Positions 28,104 to 37,540 of a stretch of DNA of 64,000 nucleotides are shown in pieces. The translations under genes were made by a program, and so were the position numbers. The stretch is from Vibrio sp. SNU_ST1 (GTDB taxonomy: Bacteria; Pseudomonadota; Gammaproteobacteria; Enterobacterales; Vibrionaceae). The number at the start of each line of letters is the position of its first letter. The first letter of the stretch is position 1. The notes under the pieces are model-generated. The model ran no database searches. It was not told where the DNA came from and was given only the letters and a program-made list of their open reading frames with translations. The stretch spans positions 2,232,001 to 2,296,000 of the forward strand of contig NZ_CP130748.1 in the NCBI RefSeq assembly GCF_030563405.1, given 5' to 3'.

Positions 28104-29447
28104 TTGAATTCTCCACTCGAACCACCATTTGAACTCGAACAAGAATGGCAACATCGAAATGACGATGAACATAAAATAAGGCGTGATGACCATCGTAGCC
28201 CGTATCAACGCGATCGTGCGCGTGTGCTTCACTCTGCTGCTTTTCGTCGCCTCCAAGCAAAAACCCAAGTTCATGGCACCACGGTAAACGATTTCCACAG
28301 AACTCGCCTTACCCATTCGCTAGAAGCCGCTCAGCTTGGTACTGGTATCGTTGCCCAACTGAAAAAAAAACAGCCCGAGTTTCGAGACCTATTACCCTCA
28401 GACAGTTTGATTGATTCACTGTGTTTGGCCCACGACATCGGCCACCCGCCTTATGGGCATGGCGGCGAAGTCGCACTCAACTACATGATGCGTGACCACG
28501 GCGGCTTTGAGGGCAATGCTCAAACGTTTCGCATTGTCACACAGCTAGAACCTTACACTGAACATCACGGGATGAACCTATCTCGACGCACTTTGTTAGG
28601 GCTGATTAAGTACCCTTCTCTGCTTAGTGAGGTTCAAGCTAAATTACAGTCTGAGCCTGTTAAGCATCAACGACAGCTCCGAGCCAAAGATTGGATGCCA
28701 GCAAAAGGCATCTACAATCATGATGAAGAACTTTTTAACTGGGTACTGGAGCCGCTTTCAAGCAGCGACCAACAGCTTCTAAAACAGAAAAGAAAAAAAC
28801 ACACCGAACCTCTTGAACATAATAAGACAAAATATAAGTCACTTGATTGTTCGATTATGGAGCTTGCTGATGACATCGCGTATGGCGTCCACGATTTAGA
28901 AGATGCGATTGTGCTTGGCTCTGTCACCAAATCTCAATGGGTCGAGTCGGCTTACCCTCAACTTAAAGAGATGGCCGACCCTTGGGTTTGTGAACACCTA
29001 GATTCAATCACAGAGATGCTTTTCTCTGGTGAACAGTATCGTCGAAAGGATGCGATTGGTGGGATAGTCAACGCTCTGTTGACCAGTATTTCGATTGAAC
29101 GAGTGGATGCTAGCTTTGAGAATGTGCTGTTGGCTTACAATGCCGTGCTTGAACCGAGCATGGACGCCACACTCGACAAACTAAAACACTTTGTCAGCGA
29201 GTTCGTGATTCAAGTGCCACAGGTTCAAGTGATCGAATATAAAGGTCAGCAGATTATCATGGATATGTTTGAAGCATTCAGTGCGGATCCTGAACGCTTG
29301 CTGCCACTACCTATCAAGAAGCAATGGCTACAACATCAAGATGAGTCTCGAAAAATGCGCGTGATTACGGATTACATATCATCCATGACCGATGATCTTG
29401 CACAGAAAATGCACCAGCAACTGTTCTCAGCTCATACTGAGTTTTAA
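28104..29447 (+). CDS. dGTP triphosphohydrolase-like protein (anti-phage dGTPase family)
   Basis: HD-domain enzyme expected to cleave dNTPs, mainly dGTP, to deoxynucleoside and triphosphate. The 447 residues include the N-terminal RDRARVLHSAAFRRLQAKTQV, His in RTRLTHSLEAAQLG, the HD pair in CLAHDIGHPPYGHGGE, and a distal Asp in MELADDIAYGVHDLEDA. It resembles the Shewanella/Vibrio group for which depletion of deoxynucleotides during phage infection is described. There is no ATG near the start. A TTG at 28104 (NSPLEPPFELEQEWQHR) has an AGGTG ribosome site and fits better than the TTG at 28089. Phage defence here is inference from the family. Confidence 0.88.
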   Translation: MNSPLEPPFELEQEWQHRNDDEHKIRRDDHRSPYQRDRARVLHSAAFRRLQAKTQVHGTTVNDFHRTRLTHSLEAAQLGTGIVAQLKKKQPEFRDLLPSDSLIDSLCLAHDIGHPPYGHGGEVALNYMMRDHGGFEGNAQTFRIVTQLEPYTEHHGMNLSRRTLLGLIKYPSLLSEVQAKLQSEPVKHQRQLRAKDWMPAKGIYNHDEELFNWVLEPLSSSDQQLLKQKRKKHTEPLEHNKTKYKSLDCSIMELADDIAYGVHDLEDAIVLGSVTKSQWVESAYPQLKEMADPWVCEHLDSITEMLFSGEQYRRKDAIGGIVNALLTSISIERVDASFENVLLAYNAVLEPSMDATLDKLKHFVSEFVIQVPQVQVIEYKGQQIIMDMFEAFSADPERLLPLPIKKQWLQHQDESRKMRVITDYISSMTDDLAQKMHQQLFSAHTEF

Positions 29448-29474
29448 TTTCTGACTCGTTCCAACGAAACTGGC

Positions 29475-30074
29475 TTAATCTAGGTAGTTTTTCTCAAACA
29501 CGCCCGGCGGCATTTGATTGATTTGAAACTGAATCATTTGGTCAAATGCCGTTAGCAGAGGGCTAAAGTCTCTATCATTTTCTAACAAGCTCAACAGATG
29601 ATAACCCGCCTCTACTGTCGACAGGCTATTTTCACTTGGCGCTTTGCGAATTCGGTAATTACCCTTGAGATCTTTCGGCAAGTGAACCGTATTCAGCGCA
29701 TGCAAGTTACTCGATACTTGCCACATTTTGAACGCCTTCTTCCACGTGCCATCCAATAAAATCACACGCAGCTTCTTATTTGGAGATGTTGCCGACTCAA
29801 CTGAAACAGAGTTTTCACTTGGGTATAAAATCACATGTTGATACTGTTCATCGGCCAGCAATATGTTCAGTTGCTCGTTATTAGAAAAGTCTTCACCCAC
29901 AAACGTCACACTGTTATTTAGAGATAACGAGAGGATACGCGCAGTTCCCATCGGGCGATGCTCTTCTGATGGGTGCTGAAGAATGATAAGCTCAACGTTC
30001 GATTCTAGTGGCGTAACCCACTGACATATACAAGCTTTCAAAGCCTTGCTGCATTTGGGGCAATAACGAGACAT
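29475..30074 (-). CDS. tapT: DTW-domain tRNA-uridine aminocarboxypropyltransferase (TapT-like)
   Basis: Probably adds the 3-amino-3-carboxypropyl group from S-adenosylmethionine to tRNA uridine 47 (acp3U), as E. coli TapT (YfiP) does. The 199-residue protein has a zinc-like cysteine set (Cys5, 8, 15, 17), the motif LQHPSEEHRPMGTARIL and the signature DGTW at 108-111, then KGNYRIRKAPSENSLSTVEA. It is somewhat shorter than E. coli YfiP. Its ATG is only nine bases from the GTG start of the divergent rhombosortase gene. It converges with the dGTPase gene (27-bp gap). Confidence 0.88.
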   Translation of the reverse strand: MSRYCPKCSKALKACICQWVTPLESNVELIILQHPSEEHRPMGTARILSLSLNNSVTFVGEDFSNNEQLNILLADEQYQHVILYPSENSVSVESATSPNKKLRVILLDGTWKKAFKMWQVSSNLHALNTVHLPKDLKGNYRIRKAPSENSLSTVEAGYHLLSLLENDRDFSPLLTAFDQMIQFQINQMPPGVFEKNYLD

Positions 30075-30083
30075 GGATTTTAT

Positions 30084-30626
30084 GTGTACCCTGTTTTAAT
30101 TTTCACTTCACTTTTATGCGTCTTATTCCAATTTGAGCCAATACAAGCTTGGGTCGTATGGGATAGCAATGCGATTGCCGAAGGGCAATGGTGGCGGATC
30201 CTAACAGGAAACTTTTCACATACCAACTACTCGCACCTTCTGATGAATCTAGCAGGCTTATGGATCATCAGCTATCTGTTTCAACCGAGTAAAAAACAGC
30301 TTGTTGCTGCTCTGCTTGTGATTAGTTTAGTGACTGGGCTCGCTCTGTTGTTTTCGAGTATTCAGATCTATGTTGGCCTATCTGGCACTTTGCATGGGTT
30401 GTTTGGCTTATTCGCGCTCAGTGAGGCTTTAAACGGTAGGAGATCAAGTTGGCTGTTAGTATTGGGATTAATCGCTAAAATCGCTTGGGAGCAGCTTGTT
30501 GGCCCTTCTAGCGCGACCGGCGAACTGATTAATGCTCGTGTCGCGATTGAAGCCCACCTAGCAGGTACACTGGCCGGAGGCTTCATATCTATCGCTTCAT
30601 TTATAACAAGTAGACAAACGGATTAA
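30084..30626 (+). CDS. rrtA: Rhombosortase (GlyGly-CTERM processing protease)
   Basis: Rhomboid-like intramembrane serine protease that processes proteins carrying a C-terminal GlyGly-CTERM tail. It is 180 residues with about six helices. Hallmarks are GQWWRILTGNFSHTNYSHLLMN near the N-terminus, the nucleophile Ser100 in VGLSGTLHG and the catalytic His158 in VAIEAHLAG. The start is GTG; an ATG two bases earlier is out of frame. It overlaps the comEA gene tail-to-tail by four bases. Substrates must be encoded elsewhere. Confidence 0.93.
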   Translation: MYPVLIFTSLLCVLFQFEPIQAWVVWDSNAIAEGQWWRILTGNFSHTNYSHLLMNLAGLWIISYLFQPSKKQLVAALLVISLVTGLALLFSSIQIYVGLSGTLHGLFGLFALSEALNGRRSSWLLVLGLIAKIAWEQLVGPSSATGELINARVAIEAHLAGTLAGGFISIASFITSRQTD

Positions 30627-30922
30627 AGTTGAATTCTTTCGCGGTTCTTTTTAACCGTGGCTTCACCTATCCCTTTCACACTCACCAAATCATCAGCAGT
30701 CGTAAACACACCGTTTTGATCTCTGTAATCGACGATCTCTTGAGCTTTTTTATCCCCTACCCCAACTAATAGCGCTGAGAGTTCTTCTGCTGTTGCTGTA
30801 TTAATGTTTACCGTAATTTCAATGCCATCGTAAAGCTCAGCTTTAGTTGGGCTATCAGCAAATACTGGTGAGCTGAGGGTCATAAGAAATGAAAGAAGTA
30901 ATGTTGAATATATCGTGCGCAT
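30623..30922 (-). CDS. comEA: ComEA-type DNA-uptake protein (helix-hairpin-helix)
   Basis: Periplasmic DNA-binding protein that pulls transforming DNA across the outer membrane by ratcheting in Vibrio. The 99 residues comprise a signal peptide ending near SPVFADS and a helix-hairpin-helix domain (NINTATAEELSALLVGVGDKKAQEIVDYR, LVSVKGIGEATVKKN). The position downstream of ppiD is the same as in V. cholerae. Ribosome site AAAGGA. A hairpin terminator separates it from ppiD, so it should have its own promoter, consistent with competence control. Confidence 0.94.
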   Translation of the reverse strand: MRTIYSTLLLSFLMTLSSPVFADSPTKAELYDGIEITVNINTATAEELSALLVGVGDKKAQEIVDYRDQNGVFTTADDLVSVKGIGEATVKKNRERIQL

Positions 30923-30989
30923 AAACCGTTCCTTTGTACAAAAAGTGTAACTTATGCATTTGCCGCACTAGATAACACAATCACCAGAC

Positions 30990-31022
30990 AAAAATAAAGC
31001 GGGCCACCTAAGTGACCCGCTT
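30990..31022 (-). terminator. Terminator of ppiD
   Basis: On the minus strand a stem AAGCGGGTCAC / GTGGCCCGCTT (one G-T pair) with a 4-base loop is followed by TTATTTTT. It lies between the ppiD stop and the comEA start. Confidence 0.88.
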
Positions 31023-31143
31023 CGTTATACATCTAATTTTCATCAACTTATTAGCTAGCTCGCAAACCGAGTTGCTGCACTACTCTCAAGTTGCATTCTC
31101 AAGTTGTATTACTCGGCAGAAGACTACCGAGTAAATTCAAAGC

Positions 31144-33009
31144 TTATTGAGTTTGACCAACGATGTAGTATTCAACGTCTGCATTTTTACGCAGTACGTT
31201 TAGTACATTAGTAAGGTCTTGTTGATTACCAACGCGCTCTAACTGTGCACCAAGTTGTGTGCTGTAAGCCGGGTTGATTTCAGCCGTTACTTTAGAAAGC
31301 TCAACAACAACGATGTTACCGTCTTGGTCTTTAGATTGACCGAACACAGCTTGGCCGGCTTCTGGTTTCACTAGAGCGAATACAGATGACGCTAATGGAG
31401 AGTTACGGTCAATGGTTTCCAGTTCAGTGAACTCAAGGTTGTTATCCGCTAGTACCGCTTCATTGCCTTGCTTAAGTTCGTTCACTAGAGAAACACCTAG
31501 CTCTACCGCTTGTTGCTCTGCTTTTACAGCAGATAATGCAGCTACAACTTGATCTTTCACTTCTGCTAAAGGAAGAACTGTTTCGTCGCGAGTCTCTTCT
31601 ACACGAACAACAATCACGTGCTCAGGAGCCACTTCGATAACTTCAGAGTTCAGACCGTCTTCTTTCACTTCAGGGCTCAAGATAGCTTGCATCACTGCAG
31701 GCGTCATCAGAACTTCTGGAGCGTCAGCTTGAGAGATGAAATCAGTAGTCGTGATCTTCGCATTGATTGCTTCAGCAGAGTCGTCTAGAGAGTCTGGGAA
31801 TTCAAACGCTACTTTTTCAAGTTCAGTTTGTTGCTCGTAGAACTGATCAACTGCGTGTTGGTCTAGAAGCTCTGTCTTAATTTCTGCCGTTACTTCAATA
31901 TAAGGCTGAGCTTGAGATGCTTTTACTTCGTCTAGCTTGATGATGTGGTAGCCGAAATCAGATTTAACTAGGTCAGTCGTATCGCCAATATTCTCAAGAG
32001 CGAAAGCCGCGTCTTCGAATGCTGGGTCCATAACATCACGTTCAATCCAACCTAGGTCACCGCCAACGTCTGCACTACCGAAGTCGTCAGATTTTTCTTC
32101 TGCTAGCGTAGCAAAATCAGCGCCTGCATTTAGCTCGTCTAAGATTGACTGTGCTTTCGCTTCGTCATCACCTTGAACTAGGATGTGGCTAACTTTACGT
32201 TGCTCTTCAGTAGAGTACTTGTCTAGATGCTCTTGGTAGTATTTCTGTGCTTCCTCATCGCTAACTTCAAGCTGCGATTTAAGCGCTTCAGCAGAAAGTT
32301 CGATGTAAGACACCTTAGCCTGCTCTGGACGAGTGTAAGCCGCAGGGTTCTCTTGGTAGTACTGTTCGATTTGCTCGTCAGTTAACTCGATATTTTTCGC
32401 TAGGTCAGCGACAGACAGTGTCACTGTGCGAATGTCACGAGTTTGAGCAATAAGCTTGCTCTGAATATCAATTTCGCCTTGAAGAACAAATTCACTACCT
32501 TGAAGCGCAGTGACAAGCTGGTTACGCATTAGGTCACGACGCATGTATTCTGCGAAGCTTTCTGCGCTGAAACCTGCACGACGTAATGCTGATTGGTAAA
32601 CTTCTTGGTCGAATTGACCTGCAGTTTGGAACTGAGGCATTTCCAAAATCATTGTACGGATTTGAGAATCACTGATTCGTAGGCCTAGAGATTCTGCTTG
32701 CTGCTCAAGTAGAACATCGTTGATCATGCGATCAAGTACTGATTTGCGGAAAGACTCTACGTATGCAGGGTCTGCAAGCATTTGAGCGAAGTAATCGCCA
32801 AGTTGAGATTGCATGCGATTACGTTCGTTTTGGTAAGCTTGTTCGAACTCACCACGAGCAATTTCTGTGTTGCCAACTTTAGCTGCTGCGTTGTTACCGC
32901 CACCGGTGATGTAGCTGCCTACACCTGCGAATACGAATGACAGGATAATCAACCCAAGGATAATTTTTACCGCGATGCTATTCACGCCTTCGCGTAATCG
33001 ATCCATCAT
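31144..33009 (-). CDS. ppiD: Periplasmic folding chaperone PpiD
   Basis: Inner-membrane-anchored periplasmic chaperone near the SecYEG exit, 621 residues, the same size as in E. coli. One N-terminal membrane helix (VKIILGLIILSFVFAGVGSYI) precedes a SurA-like N-terminal domain (VLDRMINDVLLEQQAESLGLRISD). The parvulin domain lies at about 265-360 (KVSHILVQGDDEAKAQSILDEL, DVGGDLGWIERDVMDPAF). Ribosome site GGAGAG; a double ATG makes the start uncertain by one codon. Follows hupB on the same strand after a terminator. Confidence 0.96.
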   Translation of the reverse strand: MMDRLREGVNSIAVKIILGLIILSFVFAGVGSYITGGGNNAAAKVGNTEIARGEFEQAYQNERNRMQSQLGDYFAQMLADPAYVESFRKSVLDRMINDVLLEQQAESLGLRISDSQIRTMILEMPQFQTAGQFDQEVYQSALRRAGFSAESFAEYMRRDLMRNQLVTALQGSEFVLQGEIDIQSKLIAQTRDIRTVTLSVADLAKNIELTDEQIEQYYQENPAAYTRPEQAKVSYIELSAEALKSQLEVSDEEAQKYYQEHLDKYSTEEQRKVSHILVQGDDEAKAQSILDELNAGADFATLAEEKSDDFGSADVGGDLGWIERDVMDPAFEDAAFALENIGDTTDLVKSDFGYHIIKLDEVKASQAQPYIEVTAEIKTELLDQHAVDQFYEQQTELEKVAFEFPDSLDDSAEAINAKITTTDFISQADAPEVLMTPAVMQAILSPEVKEDGLNSEVIEVAPEHVIVVRVEETRDETVLPLAEVKDQVVAALSAVKAEQQAVELGVSLVNELKQGNEAVLADNNLEFTELETIDRNSPLASSVFALVKPEAGQAVFGQSKDQDGNIVVVELSKVTAEINPAYSTQLGAQLERVGNQQDLTNVLNVLRKNADVEYYIVGQTQ

Positions 33010-33079
33010 AATTTAAGTGCTCTCCGGATATGAAGCATTGGCTTCAAAATAAAAATCTATTCACGCGATATTATCAGAA

Positions 33080-33108
33080 AAAGAAATGCGCATCAGTAGG
33101 ATGCGCAT
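33080..33108 (-). terminator. Terminator of hupB
   Basis: Perfect 9-bp stem ATGCGCATC / GATGCGCAT with loop AGTAG. Reading the minus strand, TTTCTTTTTCT follows. It is about 120 bases after the hupB stop. Confidence 0.8.
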
Positions 33109-33230
33109 AATTTAAATAAGTTCAATGTGCTTTGCACATATACTGTCTAAGAATGAAACATCATTGTTCAAACAGTAAACGCATATTACTGCCTTCCCCT
33201 CACAAAAACCTGAGGTTTCAGCAACAAAAA

Positions 33231-33503
33231 TTAGTTACATGCGTCTTTAAGTGCTTTACCCGCTTTGAAGCCAGGTACTTTAGCTTCTGCGATTTGGATC
33301 TCTTCACCAGTTTTTGGGTTACGACCTGTACGAGCAGCACGAGTACGAACACTGAAAGTACCAAAGCCAACAAGTGCAACTTGGTCGCCTGATTGTAGCG
33401 TTGTGCCAACTGCTTCGATGAAAGCGTCTAGAGCGCGACCAGCTGAAGCTTTAGAGATGTCTGCGTTTTCTGCGATTGATTCTACTAGTTGTGTTTTATT
33501 CAC
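33231..33503 (-). CDS. hupB: DNA-binding protein HU-beta
   Basis: Nucleoid protein of 90 residues that bends DNA as a dimer. The HU signature is [24 protein letters not shown], followed by [17 protein letters not shown]. The frame is open further upstream to 33524, but GTG at 33503 ([18 protein letters not shown]) has an AGGGGA ribosome site and gives the exact family length. Flanked by its own terminator and by that of lon. Confidence 0.97.
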   Translation of the reverse strand: MNKTQLVESIAENADISKASAGRALDAFIEAVGTTLQSGDQVALVGFGTFSVRTRAARTGRNPKTGEEIQIAEAKVPGFKAGKALKDACN

Positions 33504-33625
33504 TGTTTTTCCCCTATGTGTCATCTGTGACTACTTCTCGATGACTGTACGTTCCATTTTGGTTTTAATTTAGCCGCAAGCCTTATTACAAAAGGGCTGC
33601 CGCTTTAGTCGAATAACTTAGCGTC

Positions 33626-33665
33626 CAAAAAAAACGCTGACAAGCCTTTTCGGGTCTATCAGCGT
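33626..33665 (-). terminator. Terminator of lon
   Basis: On the minus strand a stem ACGCTGA / TCAGCGT closes a longer loop with weak inner pairing and is followed directly by eight T residues. It starts 29 bases after the lon stop. Confidence 0.9.
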
Positions 33666-33694
33666 AATTCTTTACTTATTTTTGCTATGCATCA

Positions 33695-36046
33695 CTATTT
33701 TTTCACGTCGAACTCAACCCCTGACGGATCTCGTTCTAGTGCGACTTTCAGTACTTCATCAATCCATTGAACCGGAATCACCTTCAAGTCAGCGATTACG
33801 TTGTCTGGAATCTCTTCCAAATCACGCTCATTATCTTTAGGAATCAAGACCGTTTTAATGCCACCGCGGTGCGCTGCAAGCAGCTTTTCTTTCAAGCCAC
33901 CGATAGGTAAAACTTCACCACGAAGGGTAATTTCACCTGTCATACCAACCTCTGCTTTTACAGGGTTACCCGTTAAGCTAGAGACCAATGCAGTACACAT
34001 TGCGATACCCGCACTCGGGCCATCTTTTGGCGTTGCACCTTCCGGTACGTGAACATGAATGTCACGTTTCTCGTAGAAATCAGTGTTAATACCCAGATTT
34101 TCAGCACGAGAGCGAACCACTGTCATTGCCGCTTGAATCGACTCTTTCATCACGTCGCCCAGCGAACCGGTTTGCGTTAGCTTACCTTTACCTGGCATTG
34201 ATTCTGTTTCGATGGTCAGTAGATCGCCACCTACTTGCGTCCATGCTAAGCCAGTTACTTGGCCGATACGGTTGCTTTCATCCGCTTTACCGAAGTCATG
34301 ACGTTGCACACCTAAGTACTCTTTCAGGTTATCAATGTTAACCGTTACAGATTTAAGGTCGCTGTCTAACAAGATATTCTTCACTGCTTTACGACAGATC
34401 TTAGAGATTTCACGCTCTAGGCTACGCACACCCGCTTCACGCGTGTAGTAACGAATGATACCGATGATTGCAGAGTCTTCAATCTCAATCTCATGAGGCT
34501 TAAGACCGTTGCGTTGAACTTGCTTGTCCAGTAGGTGGCTCTTCGCAATGTTCAGCTTTTCATCTTCTGTGTAACCAGACAGGCGAATCACTTCCATGCG
34601 GTCCAATAGTGGGCCCGGAATATCCATCGAGTTAGACGTTGCAACAAACATCACATCAGACAGATCGTAATCGACTTCTAGATAGTGATCGTTAAATGCG
34701 TTGTTTTGCTCAGGATCTAGTACTTCTAGAAGTGCAGAAGATGGGTCGCCACGCATATCAGAAGACATCTTATCGATTTCATCTAATAGGAACAGTGGGT
34801 TCTTAACACCAACTTTAGACATCTTCTGGATTAACTTGCCCGGAAGTGAACCAATATACGTACGACGGTGACCACGAATCTCAGCTTCATCACGAACGCC
34901 GCCGAGCGCCATACGTGTGTACTTACGACCCGTTGCCGCTGCAATCGAACGGCCTAGCGAAGTTTTACCGACACCAGGAGGACCAACAAGACAAAGGATT
35001 GGGCCTTTTAGTTTGTTGATACGGTTTTGTACTGCCAAGTATTCAAGAATACGTTCTTTAACACGCTCTAAGCCGTAGTGATCTTCGTTTAAGATCTCTT
35101 CCGCTTTCGCTAAATTTTTCTTAACTTTTGAACGCTTAGCCCAAGGAACGCCTACCATCCAATCAATGTAACTACGTACTACTGTTGCTTCAGCAGACAT
35201 TGGCGACATCATTTTCAGTTTTTGCAGTTCTTGCTCAGTTTTTTCACGAGCTTCTTGAGGCATCTTAGAATCTTCGATCTTCTTCTTCAGAGTCTCGAAT
35301 TCATCAGGCGCGTCGTCCATCTCGCCCAGTTCTTTCTGAATCGCTTTCATTTGCTCATTCAGATAGTACTCACGCTGAGATTTTTCCATCTGCTTCTTAA
35401 CGCGGCCACGAATGCGTTTTTCAACTTGCAGGATGTCAATTTCTGACTCCATTTGGCCCATTAAGAATTCCAGACGTTCAGTCACATCTGCAATTTCTAG
35501 AACGTGCTGCTTATCGACCAGTTTAAGTGGCATGTGCGCAGCAATAGTATCAGCAAGGCGAGCAGCCTCATCAATACCGTTCAGCGATGTTAGAACTTCT
35601 GGTGGTATTTTTTTGTTTAGCTTAATAAAGCCTTCGAATTGATTGATCGCACTGCGGACAACCACTTCTTGTTCTTTTTCGTCAAGTTCTGAGGTTACAA
35701 CGTATTCAGCATCCGCTAAGAAAAACTCACTCTCTTTGAACTGGTGAATTTTTGCACGCTGCTGACCTTCGACAAGTACTTTTACGGTACCATCTGGCAG
35801 CTTTAGCAACTGAAGAATAGTAGCGACTGTACCTACGTTAAATAGGTCGTCGATTGAAGGCTCATCAGTGTCCGCTTCTTTCTGCGCTACAAGTAGTACT
35901 TGTTTGTTAGCTTCCATTGCCGATTCAAGGCAAGTAATCGATTTTTCACGACCAACAAACAATGGAATAACCATGTGTGGGTAAACCACTACATCACGTA
36001 GAGGTAGCACGGGGATTTCGATACGCTCGGAACGTTCCAAGTTCAT
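33695..36046 (-). CDS. lon: ATP-dependent protease Lon
   Basis: Cytoplasmic AAA+ serine protease that degrades misfolded and regulatory proteins. The protein is 783 residues, one fewer than E. coli Lon. It has an N-terminal LON substrate domain (VLPLRDVVVYPHMVIPLFVG), a coiled-coil region near 200-290, Walker A GPPGVGKTS at about 355-363, Walker B FLLDEIDKM, and the catalytic Ser near 678 in PKDGPSAGIAM with its Lys partner in GGLKEKLLAAHRGG. Ribosome site GGAAGAGAG. A sigma-32-like promoter and a terminator for clpX lie upstream. Confidence 0.98.
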   Translation of the reverse strand: MNLERSERIEIPVLPLRDVVVYPHMVIPLFVGREKSITCLESAMEANKQVLLVAQKEADTDEPSIDDLFNVGTVATILQLLKLPDGTVKVLVEGQQRAKIHQFKESEFFLADAEYVVTSELDEKEQEVVVRSAINQFEGFIKLNKKIPPEVLTSLNGIDEAARLADTIAAHMPLKLVDKQHVLEIADVTERLEFLMGQMESEIDILQVEKRIRGRVKKQMEKSQREYYLNEQMKAIQKELGEMDDAPDEFETLKKKIEDSKMPQEAREKTEQELQKLKMMSPMSAEATVVRSYIDWMVGVPWAKRSKVKKNLAKAEEILNEDHYGLERVKERILEYLAVQNRINKLKGPILCLVGPPGVGKTSLGRSIAAATGRKYTRMALGGVRDEAEIRGHRRTYIGSLPGKLIQKMSKVGVKNPLFLLDEIDKMSSDMRGDPSSALLEVLDPEQNNAFNDHYLEVDYDLSDVMFVATSNSMDIPGPLLDRMEVIRLSGYTEDEKLNIAKSHLLDKQVQRNGLKPHEIEIEDSAIIGIIRYYTREAGVRSLEREISKICRKAVKNILLDSDLKSVTVNIDNLKEYLGVQRHDFGKADESNRIGQVTGLAWTQVGGDLLTIETESMPGKGKLTQTGSLGDVMKESIQAAMTVVRSRAENLGINTDFYEKRDIHVHVPEGATPKDGPSAGIAMCTALVSSLTGNPVKAEVGMTGEITLRGEVLPIGGLKEKLLAAHRGGIKTVLIPKDNERDLEEIPDNVIADLKVIPVQWIDEVLKVALERDPSGVEFDVKK

Positions 36047-36080
36047 ATATTTCTCTCTTCCGCTTTAACTTATAAAGCAG

Positions 36081-36108
36081 TATATGGGGCTTAAACGACT
36101 GGATTCAA
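36081..36108 (-). promoter_or_regulatory. Sigma-32-like heat-shock promoter of lon
   Basis: On the minus strand, TTGAAT (36103-36108) and CCCCATATA (36081-36089) are separated by 13 bases. This fits the heat-shock consensus (CTTGAAA, then CCCCATnT). It lies about 35 bases before the lon start. Confidence 0.75.
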
Positions 36109-36118
36109 TGGAAGAATA

Positions 36119-36150
36119 AAAAAAAGGAGGTAATTGCTTACCTCCTTTTT
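36119..36150 (-). terminator. Terminator of clpX (bidirectional form)
   Basis: Stem AAAAAGGAGGTAA / TTACCTCCTTTTT with a 4-base loop gives a T run on either strand. It separates clpX from lon. Confidence 0.9.
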
Positions 36151-36178
36151 CAATTTGAGTGTGTAGTCTTAAAAAGAC

Positions 36179-37459
36179 CTACTCTGCAACAGCTGCTTGG
36201 TTATCTGAGTTACTGTAAATCAATAGTGGCTCTGACTCACCATTAATTACCGACTCATCAATCACAACCTTGCTTACATCAGTTGAAGATGGCAGTTCGT
36301 ACATAGTTTCTAGTAGAACACCCTCCAAGATAGAGCGTAGACCACGAGCACCCGTTTTACGGTTCATTGCTTTCTTCGCAATTGCGCGTAGGGCGTCTTC
36401 ACGGAATTCTAACTCTGTATCCTCAAGCTCAAATAATGCAGCGTACTGTTTTGTCAGTGCATTCTTTGGCTCACAAAGGATTTGGATTAGCGCTTCTTCA
36501 TCAAGCTCTGTCAGTGTTGTTGTAACAGGTAGACGACCAATGAATTCTGGAATCAAACCATACTTCACTAGATCTTCAGGTTCTACCTGAGTGAACAGTT
36601 CACCGATAGTTTTAGTTTCGTCTTTTGAACGCACTTCTGCGCCAAAGCCGATACCTGAACCTGTTTCTACACGTTGCTCAATCACTTTATCTAGGCCGGC
36701 AAATGCACCACCACAGATAAATAGGATCTTAGACGTATCCACTTGCAAGAACTCTTGCTGTGGATGCTTACGACCACCTTGGGGTGGAACTGAAGCCACT
36801 GTACCTTCAACAAGTTTTAGTAGAGCTTGCTGTACACCTTCACCAGACACGTCACGCGTGATCGATGGGTTTTCAGCTTTACGAGAAATCTTATCGATTT
36901 CATCGATGTAAACAATGCCGCGTTCCGCTTTCGCTACGTCGTAATCACATTTCTGAAGCAACTTCTGAATGATGTTTTCAACATCTTCGCCCACATAACC
37001 CGCTTCGGTTAGTGTTGTTGCATCTGCCATTGTGAAAGGAACGTCTAGGAAACGAGCCAGTGTTTCAGCCAGTAGTGTTTTACCACTACCAGTAGGACCG
37101 ATAAGAAGAATGTTACTCTTACCTAGCTCTACGCCTTCAGCCGTCGTATCACCATTACGTAAACGCTTGTAGTGGTTATATACCGCAACTGCTAGCACTT
37201 TTTTCGCGTATTCTTGACCGATTACATAGTCGTCAAGATGCTCACGAATCTCACGCGGCGTTGGCAGCGATTCCGATTCTTTCTTTGGAAGAACATCTTT
37301 AATTTCTTCACGAATAATGTCGTTACAAAGATCGACACATTCATCACAAATGTAAACAGAAGGACCTGCGATTAACTTGCGAACTTCGTGCTGGCTTTTG
37401 CCACAGAAAGAGCAGTAAAGCAATTTACCGCTACCACCCTCTTTGCTTTTATCTGTCAT
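36179..37459 (-). CDS. clpX: ATP-dependent Clp protease ATP-binding subunit ClpX
   Basis: AAA+ unfoldase that feeds substrates to ClpP. The 426 residues begin with a zinc-binding domain (Cys16, 19, 38, 41 in [11 protein letters not shown] and ICDECVDLC). The Walker A motif GPTGSGKT is at 121-128 and Walker B is [10 protein letters not shown]. The substrate pore loop GYVGEDVE and an IGF-like ClpP-docking loop (GIGFGAEV) are present. It follows clpP by about 80 bp on the same strand. Confidence 0.98.
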   Translation of the reverse strand: MTDKSKEGGSGKLLYCSFCGKSQHEVRKLIAGPSVYICDECVDLCNDIIREEIKDVLPKKESESLPTPREIREHLDDYVIGQEYAKKVLAVAVYNHYKRLRNGDTTAEGVELGKSNILLIGPTGSGKTLLAETLARFLDVPFTMADATTLTEAGYVGEDVENIIQKLLQKCDYDVAKAERGIVYIDEIDKISRKAENPSITRDVSGEGVQQALLKLVEGTVASVPPQGGRKHPQQEFLQVDTSKILFICGGAFAGLDKVIEQRVETGSGIGFGAEVRSKDETKTIGELFTQVEPEDLVKYGLIPEFIGRLPVTTTLTELDEEALIQILCEPKNALTKQYAALFELEDTELEFREDALRAIAKKAMNRKTGARGLRSILEGVLLETMYELPSSTDVSKVVIDESVINGESEPLLIYSNSDNQAAVAE

Positions 37460-37540
37460 TCGCTAACCTCTTAGCCTTTACTCTCTATGTTTGAGTGTAT
37501 ATCAATTTGAATCACTTTGCGTTAAACAATTGCCCTGCAA

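Noticed and set aside
33086..33108. ATGCGCAT palindrome considered as an operator
   Set aside because: Its position after hupB and the T-rich run on the minus strand make a terminator the simpler reading.
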